Source of the DNA: Terriglobus saanensis SP1PR4
Lineage (GTDB): Bacteria > Acidobacteriota > Terriglobia > Terriglobales > Acidobacteriaceae
Length of the DNA: 64,000 nt
Direction: 5' to 3'
Assembly (NCBI RefSeq): GCF_000179915.2
Contig: NC_014963.1
Coordinates: 682,001 to 746,000 of the forward strand
Shown here one piece after another: positions 26,537 to 34,848 of this stretch. Position 1 is the first letter of the stretch, and each line of letters starts with the position of its first letter. The notes below the pieces were generated by a model, which saw only the letters and a program-made list of their open reading frames with translations, did no database searches and had not been told where the DNA came from. Made by a program: the position numbers and the translations under genes.

Positions 26537-27838
26537 CTAGTGACGTCCTACATGAATAGAGCTGGGAGCAAATGTGATGCCGACGCCGATCACATGCGTG
26601 ACGCCGTTGTAAGCGTTCAGCGTCGACGACACACCGCTTACGTTCTGCGTCTGCGCCGTGTAGCTGAGATACGAAGAAAAGTTCCGGCCAAGTCTGCGTG
26701 AAACCTGCACTCCGCCGTAGAAACTGTCGGTGCCCGGTTGCGGCAGCGTCGAAGTGAGCAGCCCTGCAGTATGGGCATAGTTGCCTGAGAGCGAGCCGGA
26801 CCAGTTGCGATCCAGTTGGCGCTGCACCACGAAGCCTACGTTGTCCGTGGTAGCTCCAAGTAATACACCCGAACCCGCGTTCACGCCCTGGTAATAGGCC
26901 AGGCTGGCTTGGGTGCGTTCGCCCCTGTAGTTCAGGGCCGCGCTGACCGAAGCGCTAAGACGCGCCGGAATCACGCCAGAGACTGAGCTGCTGCTCGTCC
27001 ACTGTGGACCCGCGGAGAGGTCCATCGAAAACCTCTTGCTCAAGGCTCGCTCGAACGTCGCATTCACACCTTGCGAGTTGAAGGACAGGTTGCCCTGGTT
27101 ATACAGGGGCGAGGCTCCGTAGTTGAACCGCGAGAAGACATAGTTCACGCCAACGGAGTCCCGCGCATCGATCCGGTGCTGCATGCCGACCGTTGCCATG
27201 GCCTGGGAGTTGTCGATTCCGATGTCGCTCAGAAACCGCTGTATCGTATACGACCCAGAGGCCTCGACGGATGTGCTTCCGGTGATCTTTAGCTCAGCGC
27301 TACCGCTCGCCGTATTCGTGATGCGCGTGGAGTAGTAGCTCAGGACGCTCTGGCTGCCGATGGGGTTGACCGGTATGGTCCCGATATCTCCCACGCCCGC
27401 CACGCCGGAGAATCCGGTCGTCGGCGAAGAAGGCAGATAGCTCACAAAGTCGGCTGCAACGAGAGTCCACTTCCGCGTCGCCAGTACCTGCGAGACGCCG
27501 AAGTTCTGAAAGGTCCCGGAGGGCTGTCCCGATGTGTTGGAGAAGAGATAGCCGCCGGAATAGAGCAGGCTCGTCGGATGTCGCTCGCTCGCCGTGATCA
27601 GGGACGCGGTGCCAATGATGTTGGTCGAACTCGTGGTGCCATTGTTTCCATTCGCACCGACGAGGACGGTCTCCGACGCGCCGAGAGAGTAGTTGAGCGT
27701 ACCGCCCAGTTGGGGTGCGCCCAGCGAGGGGCCTGCCTGAATCGGCGGAACGATGACCGTAGGCGCCGCCTGCGAGTAAAGGCGAGGGGCCGCGAGGACG
27801 GTCAGTAGTGAGAGGGTGGTAAGCAGTGTCTTGTTCAT
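26537..27838 (-). CDS. Outer-membrane beta-barrel protein of EPS locus
   Basis: This 433-residue protein has a signal peptide (MNKTLLTTLSLLTVLAAPRLYSQA). The rest alternates polar and aromatic/hydrophobic residues, as in outer-membrane strands (for example VGVNYVFSRFNYGASPLY and RTQASLAYYQGVNAGSG). A beta-barrel of this kind occurs in many PEP-CTERM EPS operons next to the Wza-like gene. It probably helps polymer cross or anchor at the outer membrane. Start and upstream stop share TAATG, so translation is coupled. I cannot name a specific family with certainty. Confidence 0.8.
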   Translation of the reverse strand: MNKTLLTTLSLLTVLAAPRLYSQAAPTVIVPPIQAGPSLGAPQLGGTLNYSLGASETVLVGANGNNGTTSSTNIIGTASLITASERHPTSLLYSGGYLFSNTSGQPSGTFQNFGVSQVLATRKWTLVAADFVSYLPSSPTTGFSGVAGVGDIGTIPVNPIGSQSVLSYYSTRITNTASGSAELKITGSTSVEASGSYTIQRFLSDIGIDNSQAMATVGMQHRIDARDSVGVNYVFSRFNYGASPLYNQGNLSFNSQGVNATFERALSKRFSMDLSAGPQWTSSSSVSGVIPARLSASVSAALNYRGERTQASLAYYQGVNAGSGVLLGATTDNVGFVVQRQLDRNWSGSLSGNYAHTAGLLTSTLPQPGTDSFYGGVQVSRRLGRNFSSYLSYTAQTQNVSGVSSTLNAYNGVTHVIGVGITFAPSSIHVGRH

Positions 27839-28476
27839 TACGGCACCACGATCGTGTCGCCGGATTGAAGCGCGATTCCCTGGACATCGCCCTTCAGAGC
27901 GCTCTTGTAATTAAACGGAATCTTGATCTGCTTTCCCTGCGTGCCACGCAGGATGTAGATGTGCTTGGAATTTGCAAACGCCGTCAGACCGCCGGCCGCG
28001 GCGATGGCCTGCAAGGGAGTCATTCCGGCAGAGAGTGGGAGCGGCCCTACCTTCTGCACCTCTCCCACCAGAAAGATGCGATGGCTGTTGACGGCTGCCA
28101 CCAGTACCGTCACATTCGGGTCCTGGATATATTTCTTCAGACGCGTGCTGATATCGTCGCCCAGCTGCATGGGAGTCCGGCCAGCGGCCATCAGGTCGCC
28201 CAGAAGCACAAGCGAGATCATTCCATCTGGACGGACCGGGAAGGTTCCCGAAAGGCTCGGCTCTTTCCAGACCGTGACTTGCAGAGAGTCATCCGGACCG
28301 ATGACGTAGTTGGCAGCAATGCCGGCATCCGGGGTGGTGCTGGCGGGCCCTGTCCCCTCGGGTGTCACCACCTTGGTCGCCTGTGGTGCAGGCGTGACCA
28401 GCGGCTTCACCTGGGCGGAGAGAGCACCGCCCGAGAGTAAACAAAGCAGTACAAGGGTGCAAACTGTCAATCTCAT
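27838..28476 (-). CDS. Wza-type polysaccharide export protein
   Basis: This exported protein of about 212 residues starts at the ATG at 28476, which opens a good signal peptide (MRLTVCTLVLLCLLSGGALSA). An upstream extension to 28566 would run into the promoter. The Poly_export domain reads YVIGPDDSLQVTVWKEPSLSG...PVRPDGMISLVLLGDLMAAGRTP, followed by one SLBB-like segment (NSHRIFLVGEVQKVGPLPLSAGMTPLQAIAAA, in two parts). No lipobox cysteine is seen, unlike classical Wza. It is the first gene of the EPS operon (Wza, barrel, Wzz, ATPase, BY-kinase, transferase, GT2). Confidence 0.92.
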   Translation of the reverse strand: MRLTVCTLVLLCLLSGGALSAQVKPLVTPAPQATKVVTPEGTGPASTTPDAGIAANYVIGPDDSLQVTVWKEPSLSGTFPVRPDGMISLVLLGDLMAAGRTPMQLGDDISTRLKKYIQDPNVTVLVAAVNSHRIFLVGEVQKVGPLPLSAGMTPLQAIAAAGGLTAFANSKHIYILRGTQGKQIKIPFNYKSALKGDVQGIALQSGDTIVVP

Positions 28477-28549
28477 TGCTCTTCCTGCTGACGCACCCGT
28501 AATTTGTCCTGAACCCTTTGGATCCACGGCGCGTCTTGGCATAGAACAC

Positions 28550-28565
28550 TGCACAACAGTGGCCA
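28550..28565 (-). promoter_or_regulatory. Candidate sigma54 promoter of the EPS export operon
   Basis: Read on the minus strand the element is TGGCCACTGTTGTGCA. It has GG-N10-GC spacing and matches about 8 of 11 informative positions of TGGCAC-N5-TTGCW. Transcription would start near 28540, about 64 bases before the ATG at 28476. It is the weaker of the two divergent sites in this region. Confidence 0.45.
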
Positions 28566-28746
28566 AACGGGAAGTTTCCGGGGTGTGGAATAAAAAACTT
28601 ATCAGTTGCTAAGAATCTCAATCAACCACTTGGAGATGTATTGCGTGAGTGAAAACTTTTGCAGGGTAAAACCGAAGCATTTTGGTACTACTTGCTAAAT
28701 CTTTACCACTATACTCAGGCTGCATGCATGACATACACAAAATCTT

Positions 28747-29721
28747 GTGCCATACCCAACGTGGCCTGTCAATTGCAGTGATCTTCTCGTGATTGAAATT
28801 GAAAATACAGCGGTAGTGGGACACGTCGACACTTCCGCGGCAGCAGGCAGCTTCTCTCCGAACTTCGGGACGTGGAAGCAGCAATCCCGTGCCCTCCTTC
28901 CGCAGGCCTTGGTTGTCGGTATCTTCCTCGTCCTTCTTTACTGGAAGGTCAGCATCAAGCTCGTCTCCGACTGGTATCTCCTGCCGGATTTCTCTCACGG
29001 ATTTCTGATCCCGTTTTTTGTCGCATTTCTTCTTTGGGACAGACGTGATCGCCTCGCGGCGGTGCCGATTCGCCCCAGCTGGGCGGGCTTGCAGCTCGTC
29101 GTCTTCGCCATTGTGGTGCTCATGCTGGGCATCTACGGCGCAGAGCTCTTCCTCTCCAGGATCTCCTTCGTCTTTCTGCTTGCAGGCATCGTCTGGACCC
29201 TCGCTGGCTGGCAGATGCTGCGCGAACTCCGTTTTGTCTTCTTTGTCATGCTCCTCGGCATTCCCCTGCCGGCTGTGCTCTTTAATCAGATAACGTTTCC
29301 GCTGCAGCTCATGGCCTCGCGTGTGGCCAGCGCTATGCTTCCGCTCTTCAACGTGCCAGTGCTGCGCGAAGGCAACGTCATTCAACTCGCTTCCATCCAG
29401 TTGGAAGTCGCAGAGGCCTGTAGCGGCATCCGGTCCTTAATGAGCCTCTTCACCGTCGCCGTTCTGTACGGCTACTTCATGCAGAAATCCAGAAGAAACC
29501 GTGTCCTGCTTGCACTCGCCAGCGTGCCTATCGCGGTTGCCGCAAATGTCTTTCGCATCGTGGGAACGGGGCTTTGCGTACAGTATTGGGACCCGGACAA
29601 GGCATTGGGTTTTTTCCATGAGTTTTCCGGCTGGCTCATGTTTGTCCTCTCGCTTGTCTGCTTGCACTTCGTGAATACACTGCTTTCAATCCGACGTTGG
29701 AACAAGGGGAAAACAGTATGA
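28747..29721 (+). CDS. Exosortase (EpsH/XrtA family)
   Basis: This polytopic inner-membrane cysteine protease/transpeptidase recognises PEP-CTERM tails; about 324 residues with about eight membrane helices. The catalytic triad is visible: Cys in VAEACSGIRSLMSL (about 225), Arg in VAANVFRIVGTG, and His in GFFHEFSGWLMF. An early conserved loop reads YLLPDFSHGFLIPFF. The start is uncertain: GTG at 28747, GTG at 28789 and GTG at 28816 all lack a good ribosome binding site, and the candidate sigma54 promoter would exclude the first. The stop overlaps the EpsI start (ATGA). Confidence 0.93.
   Translation: MPYPTWPVNCSDLLVIEIENTAVVGHVDTSAAAGSFSPNFGTWKQQSRALLPQALVVGIFLVLLYWKVSIKLVSDWYLLPDFSHGFLIPFFVAFLLWDRRDRLAAVPIRPSWAGLQLVVFAIVVLMLGIYGAELFLSRISFVFLLAGIVWTLAGWQMLRELRFVFFVMLLGIPLPAVLFNQITFPLQLMASRVASAMLPLFNVPVLREGNVIQLASIQLEVAEACSGIRSLMSLFTVAVLYGYFMQKSRRNRVLLALASVPIAVAANVFRIVGTGLCVQYWDPDKALGFFHEFSGWLMFVLSLVCLHFVNTLLSIRRWNKGKTV
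28762..28777 (+). promoter_or_regulatory. Candidate sigma54 promoter of the exosortase operon
   Basis: TGGCCTGTCAATTGCA has the GG-N10-GC spacing and a perfect TTGCA -12 part, about 9 of 11 informative positions. It predicts a start near 28788, right at or just before the GTG codons at 28789 and 28816. It is divergent from the element at 28550-28565. Confidence 0.5.
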
Positions 29722-30368
29722 AGTCACCCCGGTTTCTCGTTCTCACTCTTCTTCTGCTTTTAGCCACTGGCGTCGTCTACTCCCGTGCCGACACGGACCG
29801 CGTGCCTCCGAGCACACCGCTGGACCAGCTTCCTAAAACCATCGATTCGCGCTCCAGCAACGAGATTCCCATCAGTCCGGACACGCTGCGTCTCCTTGGG
29901 AGTGGCAGCTTCCTCCATCGCATCTATCGAGGAACCACCCCTAGCGGCCTTCCCGACGACGCAAACGCGATCGGGCTTTTTATCGGATACTTCCCCACAC
30001 AGCGGACAGGCCAGGCCATCCACTCCCCGCAGAACTGCCTGCCCGGAGCGGGATGGACGTTTCTCTCCTCTCGTAAGATTTCGCTCAATGGTATGGAAGG
30101 CGATGTCGGAGAATATGTCATTACCGATGGAACGGCGAAGCAGCTTGTCCTCTACTGGTACCGTTCCCACGGGAGAAGTATCGCCAGCGACTACGCAGCG
30201 AAGGCTTATATGATGGCAGACGCGATCCGCTATAACCGTACGGATGGCGCTTTGATCCGCGTCATCACACCGATGAGGGAACAGGAGTCGATGGAAGCCG
30301 CGCATGATCGGGCGACTCAATTTGCCTCGCAGCTGGTTACTTTGCTGCCAGAGTACATCCCGAATTAG
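29718..30368 (+). CDS. Exosortase-associated protein EpsI
   Basis: This protein of about 216 residues starts at the ATG at 29718, which overlaps the exosortase stop. It has an N-terminal membrane anchor or signal (FLVLTLLLLLATGVVYS). The periplasmic EpsI domain reads IGLFIGYFPTQRTGQAIHSPQNCLPGAGW, in two parts, followed by VLYWYRSHGR and a C-terminal RVITPM region. EpsI is either fused to or encoded right after exosortases in EPS-linked systems, exactly as here. It is thought to assist polymer or substrate processing; the biochemical role is not established. Confidence 0.92.
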   Translation: MKSPRFLVLTLLLLLATGVVYSRADTDRVPPSTPLDQLPKTIDSRSSNEIPISPDTLRLLGSGSFLHRIYRGTTPSGLPDDANAIGLFIGYFPTQRTGQAIHSPQNCLPGAGWTFLSSRKISLNGMEGDVGEYVITDGTAKQLVLYWYRSHGRSIASDYAAKAYMMADAIRYNRTDGALIRVITPMREQESMEAAHDRATQFASQLVTLLPEYIPN

Positions 30369-30438
30369 ATTGCAAAATTTGCGCTCGTTGAACGAAGCGC
30401 GGAACCACTATATTGACTGACTTGGAAGGAAACACTCG

Positions 30439-32733
30439 ATGTCGAAGCCAACAAATCATTTCAAAATTCAGACCTCGGGCCTGATTGCACTCTGTCTCGT
30501 GACTGCCAGCATGGCCGGATGCTCGCGCGACCCCAATGTTCAAAAGGTCAAATACCTCGAAAGCGGCAAGCGCTACGAGAAGAGCGGCAAGTATAAAGAG
30601 GCCGCAATCCAGTTCGCGAACGCACTGAAAGCGGACAAAAACTACGGCGAAGCCCACTATGAGCTGGCGAAGAGCTACATCCAGATGGGCATGATGCAGG
30701 CTGGATATAACGAACTGGTTAAGACTGTGGAGTTGAGCCCCAGCAACATTCAGGCGCGATTGGACACCGGCAATCTCGCGCTTGCGGGCGGACAGCCCGA
30801 CGCCGCGGAGGTCCAGGCCAAGGCCGTCCTCGCTGCGCAGCCCAACAACGCCGATGCCTATGCCATGCTCGCGAATGTTGCGATCCGTAAGGGCGATACC
30901 CCTACCGCTCTCACGCAGATCGGCAAGGCCCTCGCCATCGACCCCAACCGCGCTGCCTTCCACGCAACCTATGGGATGCTGCAGACTCTTAACCCGGCTA
31001 CGCTTGCTCAGTCGCAGGGCGAACTCGCCAAGGCGGTCCAGCTCGATCCCTCCAACGCCGGTGCGCATCTTGGCCTTGCGGCCATCCTGGAAAAGAAGGG
31101 CGACGTCGCCGGAGCAGAGCAGCAACTCAACGCCGCCGTCTCTGCGGATCCCAAAAATCTGCAGGCGCGTGTCAGCCTGGCTGCGCTCTACATGCGCTCC
31201 AAAGATCAGCCCAAGGCGGAAGCGGTTCTGCGCAAGGCGACAGAAGACCTCTCCGAATCGACGCAGGGCTCCGACCTTCTGCGAAGCTATTATGCACAGC
31301 AGAACCAGATGGACCGAGCAGAGACCGCTTACGCCGACCTGACTGCCAAGCACCCCGGAAGCGTTCCTCTGAAGCTCGTCTACGCCCACATCCTCGTAGG
31401 CCGGGGAAAGATCGCACAGGCGACCGAAGTCTCGAAGGAACTGACGAAATCCAAGCCGAAAGACCCGCAGGTCGTCGTGCTCAACGCCATGCTTATGCTC
31501 AATGCGGGCAAGGTCGACGAGGCGAACAGTGCTCTTCAGGAGGCTCTGAAAGACTCTCCAGACAACCCGACCGTTCGTCTCTGGGCGGGTATGACCGCTC
31601 GCGCCAAGGGCGATATTCCCGCGGCGCAGCAGGACTTTCAGCAGGTACTGCAGGCTGAACCAGCCAACTTCGGTGCACAGAAAGGTCTCGCTGAAATCGC
31701 CAGCAGCAAAGGTGACTTCACTCTGCTTCGCCAGATCGCGGAGAGCACGATCGCCCGGTATGGAAATCTTCCCGATGGTTATCTCTGGCGCGGCACTGCG
31801 GAAGCCAATGAGCACGATCTGGACAAGGCCGCCGCAGACTTCCAGATGGCTTTGACCAAGGATCCCAACAACTCCGCAGGTCTGTTCGAACTGGCGCAGA
31901 TCCGCATCGCGCAGCATCGCGTCGACGATGGACGAAAACTCCTCGAACAGGCAGTTTCGTCCAGCGCCAATGCCCAGGCGCTTCATCTCCTGACGGCGTT
32001 GGACATGCAGGCGAAGCAGCCGGACAAGGCCCTTGCTCGCATTCAACAGCTCATCGGCCGGTTTCCCCAAAGCGGAGCGCTCTACGACGAACTGGGCGCA
32101 GTGCAGTTGAGCCAGCATAACGGCGCCGGTGCAATTGCAAGTGCGCAAAAGGCGATGGAACTCAACCCCTCTGACGCTCAGGCGGTCAAGATCTACACGC
32201 AGGCGCAGATTCTTACCGGCAACGTCGGACCTGCTATCGCCAAGTGGGAGCAGTGGATCGGCGCGCATCCCAAGGATCCGCAGGGGTACGCTGTCCTGGG
32301 GCTTCTCGAAGAATCCGCTGGCGATCCTACCAAGGCGATGGAGTACTACAAAAAGACCCTTGAACTTCAGCCGCAACAGCCTGCTGCTTCGAACAACCTC
32401 GCCTACCTGATGGCGGAGCACGGCCAAAACCTGGATGTAGCGCTCACCCTCGCACAGACCGCCCGTCGCGGTCTTCCCAACTCCGCCAGCACGGACGACA
32501 CGCTGGGTTGGGTCTACTTCCGCAAGGGTCAGTATGACTCGGCGCGAAGCTATCTCGAAGATGCCGCCAAGCTGGATCCCAATAACGCGTCCATCCACTA
32601 TCACCTGGGTATGACCTACAGCCGTCTCAACCGGAAGCCAGACGCTCAGGTTCACCTGAACAAGGCCATCACCCTCGCTCCAAACACCCAGACCATGAAA
32701 GATGCTACGCAGGAACTACAGCGCCTGGGGTAA
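30439..32733 (+). CDS. Large TPR-repeat lipoprotein of exosortase locus (PrsT-like)
   Basis: This 764-residue protein has a lipoprotein-type N-terminus (LIALCLVTASMAGC, lipobox cysteine at about 29). The remainder is continuous tetratricopeptide-type helical repeats of about 34 residues (for example YKEAAIQFANALKADKNYGEAHYEL and QYDSARSYLEDAAKLDPNNASIHYHL, given in pieces). PEP-CTERM/EPS loci encode a large TPR protein, PrsT, of this kind, probably a periplasmic scaffold. It follows EpsI by 70 bp and ends at a strong terminator, closing the exosortase operon. Confidence 0.9.
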   Translation: MSKPTNHFKIQTSGLIALCLVTASMAGCSRDPNVQKVKYLESGKRYEKSGKYKEAAIQFANALKADKNYGEAHYELAKSYIQMGMMQAGYNELVKTVELSPSNIQARLDTGNLALAGGQPDAAEVQAKAVLAAQPNNADAYAMLANVAIRKGDTPTALTQIGKALAIDPNRAAFHATYGMLQTLNPATLAQSQGELAKAVQLDPSNAGAHLGLAAILEKKGDVAGAEQQLNAAVSADPKNLQARVSLAALYMRSKDQPKAEAVLRKATEDLSESTQGSDLLRSYYAQQNQMDRAETAYADLTAKHPGSVPLKLVYAHILVGRGKIAQATEVSKELTKSKPKDPQVVVLNAMLMLNAGKVDEANSALQEALKDSPDNPTVRLWAGMTARAKGDIPAAQQDFQQVLQAEPANFGAQKGLAEIASSKGDFTLLRQIAESTIARYGNLPDGYLWRGTAEANEHDLDKAAADFQMALTKDPNNSAGLFELAQIRIAQHRVDDGRKLLEQAVSSSANAQALHLLTALDMQAKQPDKALARIQQLIGRFPQSGALYDELGAVQLSQHNGAGAIASAQKAMELNPSDAQAVKIYTQAQILTGNVGPAIAKWEQWIGAHPKDPQGYAVLGLLEESAGDPTKAMEYYKKTLELQPQQPAASNNLAYLMAEHGQNLDVALTLAQTARRGLPNSASTDDTLGWVYFRKGQYDSARSYLEDAAKLDPNNASIHYHLGMTYSRLNRKPDAQVHLNKAITLAPNTQTMKDATQELQRLG

Positions 32734-32747
32734 CTTTTACGACTCCC

Positions 32748-32790
32748 AAAAATATGACCAGCAACGCTTCGTTGCTGGTCATATTTTTTT
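32748..32790 (+). terminator. Rho-independent terminator after the TPR gene
   Basis: AAAAATATGACCAGCAACG (32748-32766) pairs perfectly with 32770-32788 around a CTT loop, followed by T residues. With 19 bp and no mismatch it is one of the clearest terminators in the window, and it ends the exosortase-epsI-TPR unit. Confidence 0.92.
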
Positions 32791-33167
32791 GATCGCCAGA
32801 GCAGCTCACCATTTGTCACTCCGCTGCGTTCTTGTGCTTCTACTACTCCTTTGTCATCCAGTAGCGCAGCGAAGGGATCTGCTGTAAAAACTGGCAAGCT
32901 GTATCACCTCCGCATAAGCAGCAACATCCGCTATGGCGGGAAATCTGGGGGCATCGCCTTCAGGATCGCAAGGCATGAGGCCTTCCGCTACATAGCCGAC
33001 TGAAGATAAATGCCGCTGGCGCTGCCATCGCCGGCAGGGGAAGTGAGCTTGCAGGCGCAAAGCAAAACGATCGCAGCGGCGCGAAGGGCGACGTCCACTC
33101 GTCACCCGTTACACCCGGGGTGACCAAAAATAGAGGAAGTGGGAATGCTTTTCTCTTAATTTGGGGC
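32791..33167. other. Intergenic region with repeat fragment, no gene seen
   Basis: The stretch contains a family C repeat fragment (about 32857-32885, minus, AGCGAAGGGATCTGCTG) and a short inverted pair GTCACCC/GGGTGAC near 33100. Reading frames in both strands lack start sites, family motifs or plausible composition. I see no gene. Confidence 0.5.
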
Positions 33168-33210
33168 AAAAAAAAGCCCGTTTGCGAGCGGGTTGGCTCG
33201 CAAACGGGCT
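33168..33210 (-). terminator. Rho-independent terminator of PEP-CTERM gene
   Basis: On the minus strand AGCCCGTTTGCGAGC pairs with GCTCGCAAACGGGCT around a six-base loop and is followed by a run of eight T (A-run at 33168-33175). The stem is 15 bp and perfect. It lies 14 bases after the stop of the gene at 33225-33779. Confidence 0.92.
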
Positions 33211-33224
33211 ACTACTTTTTAGAA

Positions 33225-33779
33225 CTAAGCCGTGAGAGTACGACGACGACGGAAGAACGCGCCCGCGGATCCAACCAGGCCGGTGCCAAGGAGGAAGAGC
33301 GTGCTGGGTTCAGGCGTCGGTGCCAGTGCTGTAGCCGAGAAGGAGACGACCGGGGTCTTATCACCAAACTGCGAGCTCAACGAGAACGTACCATCCGTAA
33401 TGACTCCGTTGAGGTCAATGGTTGCAAGGCCCGTAAGAGCGAGAGCTCCAGGTGTGTTCACAATCGTATCCAGCGAGTCGAAGAAGATCGTCAATGTGTT
33501 GGAGCCTTCCGTGATCGAAAAGATCTGGAACGGCGTAAAGATGGGGCTGAAGGTGAAGCTGTTTGCTGTCACTGCGGCGGCACTATCGAAAATCGTGAAA
33601 GAACCGGTCGTCGTAGCTGCCAGGACAGTAGGGTTGCCAACGAAGGTGAAAGAGGTGCTGTTATACGAGTTCGCGCCAGTAAAGGAGATTGCCCCGATCG
33701 TATCGGCAGAAGCATACGTAGAGGAACCAAGCAGAACGGCGAGAGCAACGAACAATTTAACTAAGAATGATGCTTTCAT
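33225..33779 (-). CDS. PEP-CTERM protein, small beta-rich
   Basis: This 184-residue exported protein starts at the ATG at 33779. The signal peptide reads VKLFVALAVLLGSSTYASA. The middle (about 25-150) is rich in S, T, F, N and G with alternating beta patterns (FTGANSYNSTSFTFVGNP) and no cysteine, as in other small PEP-CTERM proteins of unknown function. The tail is canonical: APTPEPSTLFLLGTGLVG from about residue 153, a hydrophobic helix, then FFRRRR. It is monocistronic, with a sigma54-like promoter about 110 bases upstream and its own strong terminator, so it may be highly and conditionally expressed. Confidence 0.9.
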   Translation of the reverse strand: MKASFLVKLFVALAVLLGSSTYASADTIGAISFTGANSYNSTSFTFVGNPTVLAATTTGSFTIFDSAAAVTANSFTFSPIFTPFQIFSITEGSNTLTIFFDSLDTIVNTPGALALTGLATIDLNGVITDGTFSLSSQFGDKTPVVSFSATALAPTPEPSTLFLLGTGLVGSAGAFFRRRRTLTA

Positions 33780-33896
33780 GAGCGCTCCATATAAATAACC
33801 GCTGATCGCGGGAGTTGTCGTGCGAGCATCCCGCAACCAGTAACTTCTCTACGCCGTGCGAGAAGGAACTCTATGGAGATAGCTCGATAGAACATC

Positions 33897-33913
33897 TTGC
33901 AACTGATGTTCCA
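33897..33913 (-). promoter_or_regulatory. Candidate sigma54 promoter of PEP-CTERM gene (best match)
   Basis: On the minus strand TGGAACATCAGTTGCAA matches TGGCAC-N5-TTGCW at about 10 of 11 informative positions with exact GG-N10-GC spacing. The predicted start is near 33887, giving a leader of about 108 bases before the ATG at 33779. This is the strongest of the -24/-12 elements I found. Confidence 0.65.
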
Positions 33914-34057
33914 AAGTAAAGAGGGCGATGATCTTTTTATTGCCTAAAAAACAGCAGGAATTCAGGGGGAAAAACTTGCAAACAAATGCTCAAGCTTAGG
34001 CAAAATAACTGCAACATCTTCTGTTCTGTCTTGATAGTGGAAGCGGAACGAACTCGG

Positions 34058-34687
34058 TTATTTCCGCTTCCGATAAGCAATACGGGCTAAACCAGCAACT
34101 CCACTGGCGACCATGAGCAGCGTATTCGGTTCCGGCACCGCTGGCGGAGTCGGCGGAATCACCGGAGGTCCGATCGGAGGTATTCCAGGTCCCGTCGGAA
34201 TCGACGGGCTGGAGGGGATGATCGGTGACTCCGGTGTGACCGGCGGAACCGTTCCCGTAATCGTGGGCGGAGGCGTATCTACGGGAACATTGTTTACCAC
34301 TCCCGGTGTGAACGGACGCGTAAGTGCATATGCAGGTGGAGGATCCGGGGGAAGCACGGTTGCCGTCTCGTCATTTGGAAGATCTCCGCAAACAATCTTG
34401 AAGCGCTTCATCATCTCTGCCGGCGTCAAATGCGGACGGCGCGGACGAGGATGATCGGCCACCGTGACAACACGGGGCTTCGGCTTGACGTAGCCCGCAA
34501 CCTTGCGTTTGGCGTAAGCGCGAGCGCGACGTTGTGCCGTCACAGCTCGACGGACTCGCTGGTCGTTCTCGAGCTTCTGTCGATACTCAGCCACCCATTT
34601 CGAACAGTCCGGTGAAGCCGCGACTGTTCTGGCTGTTCCTACAGACACAGTCAGCAAAAGAAGGGTGAGGATAAGGCGACGACGCAT
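34058..34687 (-). CDS. PEP-CTERM protein with basic N-domain and proline-rich stalk
   Basis: This 209-residue exported protein has a signal peptide (LILTLLLLTVSVGTARTVAA) and a basic helical region (about 25-90, QRRARAYAKRKVAGYVKPKP) with two cysteines in the mature part. From about 110 to 183 there is a Pro/Thr/Ile/Gly-rich stalk (PPTPPAVPEP), likely an extended spacer that projects the N-domain. The tail PEPNTLLMVASGVAGLARIAYRKRK (in two parts, from about residue 185) is a PEP-CTERM variant with PEPNT. It has its own sigma54-like promoter. Function unknown; it could bind the acidic exopolysaccharide through its basic part. Confidence 0.85.
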   Translation of the reverse strand: MRRRLILTLLLLTVSVGTARTVAASPDCSKWVAEYRQKLENDQRVRRAVTAQRRARAYAKRKVAGYVKPKPRVVTVADHPRPRRPHLTPAEMMKRFKIVCGDLPNDETATVLPPDPPPAYALTRPFTPGVVNNVPVDTPPPTITGTVPPVTPESPIIPSSPSIPTGPGIPPIGPPVIPPTPPAVPEPNTLLMVASGVAGLARIAYRKRK

Positions 34688-34737
34688 TCAGGGCTCCCGG
34701 GGTGGCATCAGTCCAAGCTGTGCACTACACGTGTGTA

Positions 34738-34753
34738 AGCAGATGGGATGCCA
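34738..34753 (-). promoter_or_regulatory. Candidate sigma54 promoter of stalked PEP-CTERM gene
   Basis: On the minus strand TGGCATCCCATCTGCT keeps GG-N10-GC and matches about 9 of 11 informative positions. The predicted start is near 34727, giving a 40-base leader that includes GGGAG before the ATG at 34687. Confidence 0.6.
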
Positions 34754-34848
34754 AACACGCCGGAAGGAAATGGACAACCCTTCGGTGGGAACAAAAGGGA
34801 AAAGCAATACCACTTCTGTGGGACTCTTTCCCAAATACGGAAACTTGC

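Noticed and set aside
28690-28720. TTGGTACTACTTGCTA as a sigma54 promoter
   Set aside because: The GG to GC distance is eight bases rather than ten, so the spacing is wrong.
30337-32655. 772-residue open frame antisense to the TPR gene
   Set aside because: It mirrors a repetitive gene whose codon bias keeps the opposite frame open. It shows no domain or start signal, while the sense strand has clear TPR repeats and a lipobox.
32791-33167. Possible small gene on the minus strand near 33105
   Set aside because: It overlaps repeat fragments, lacks a ribosome site and shows no recognisable family.
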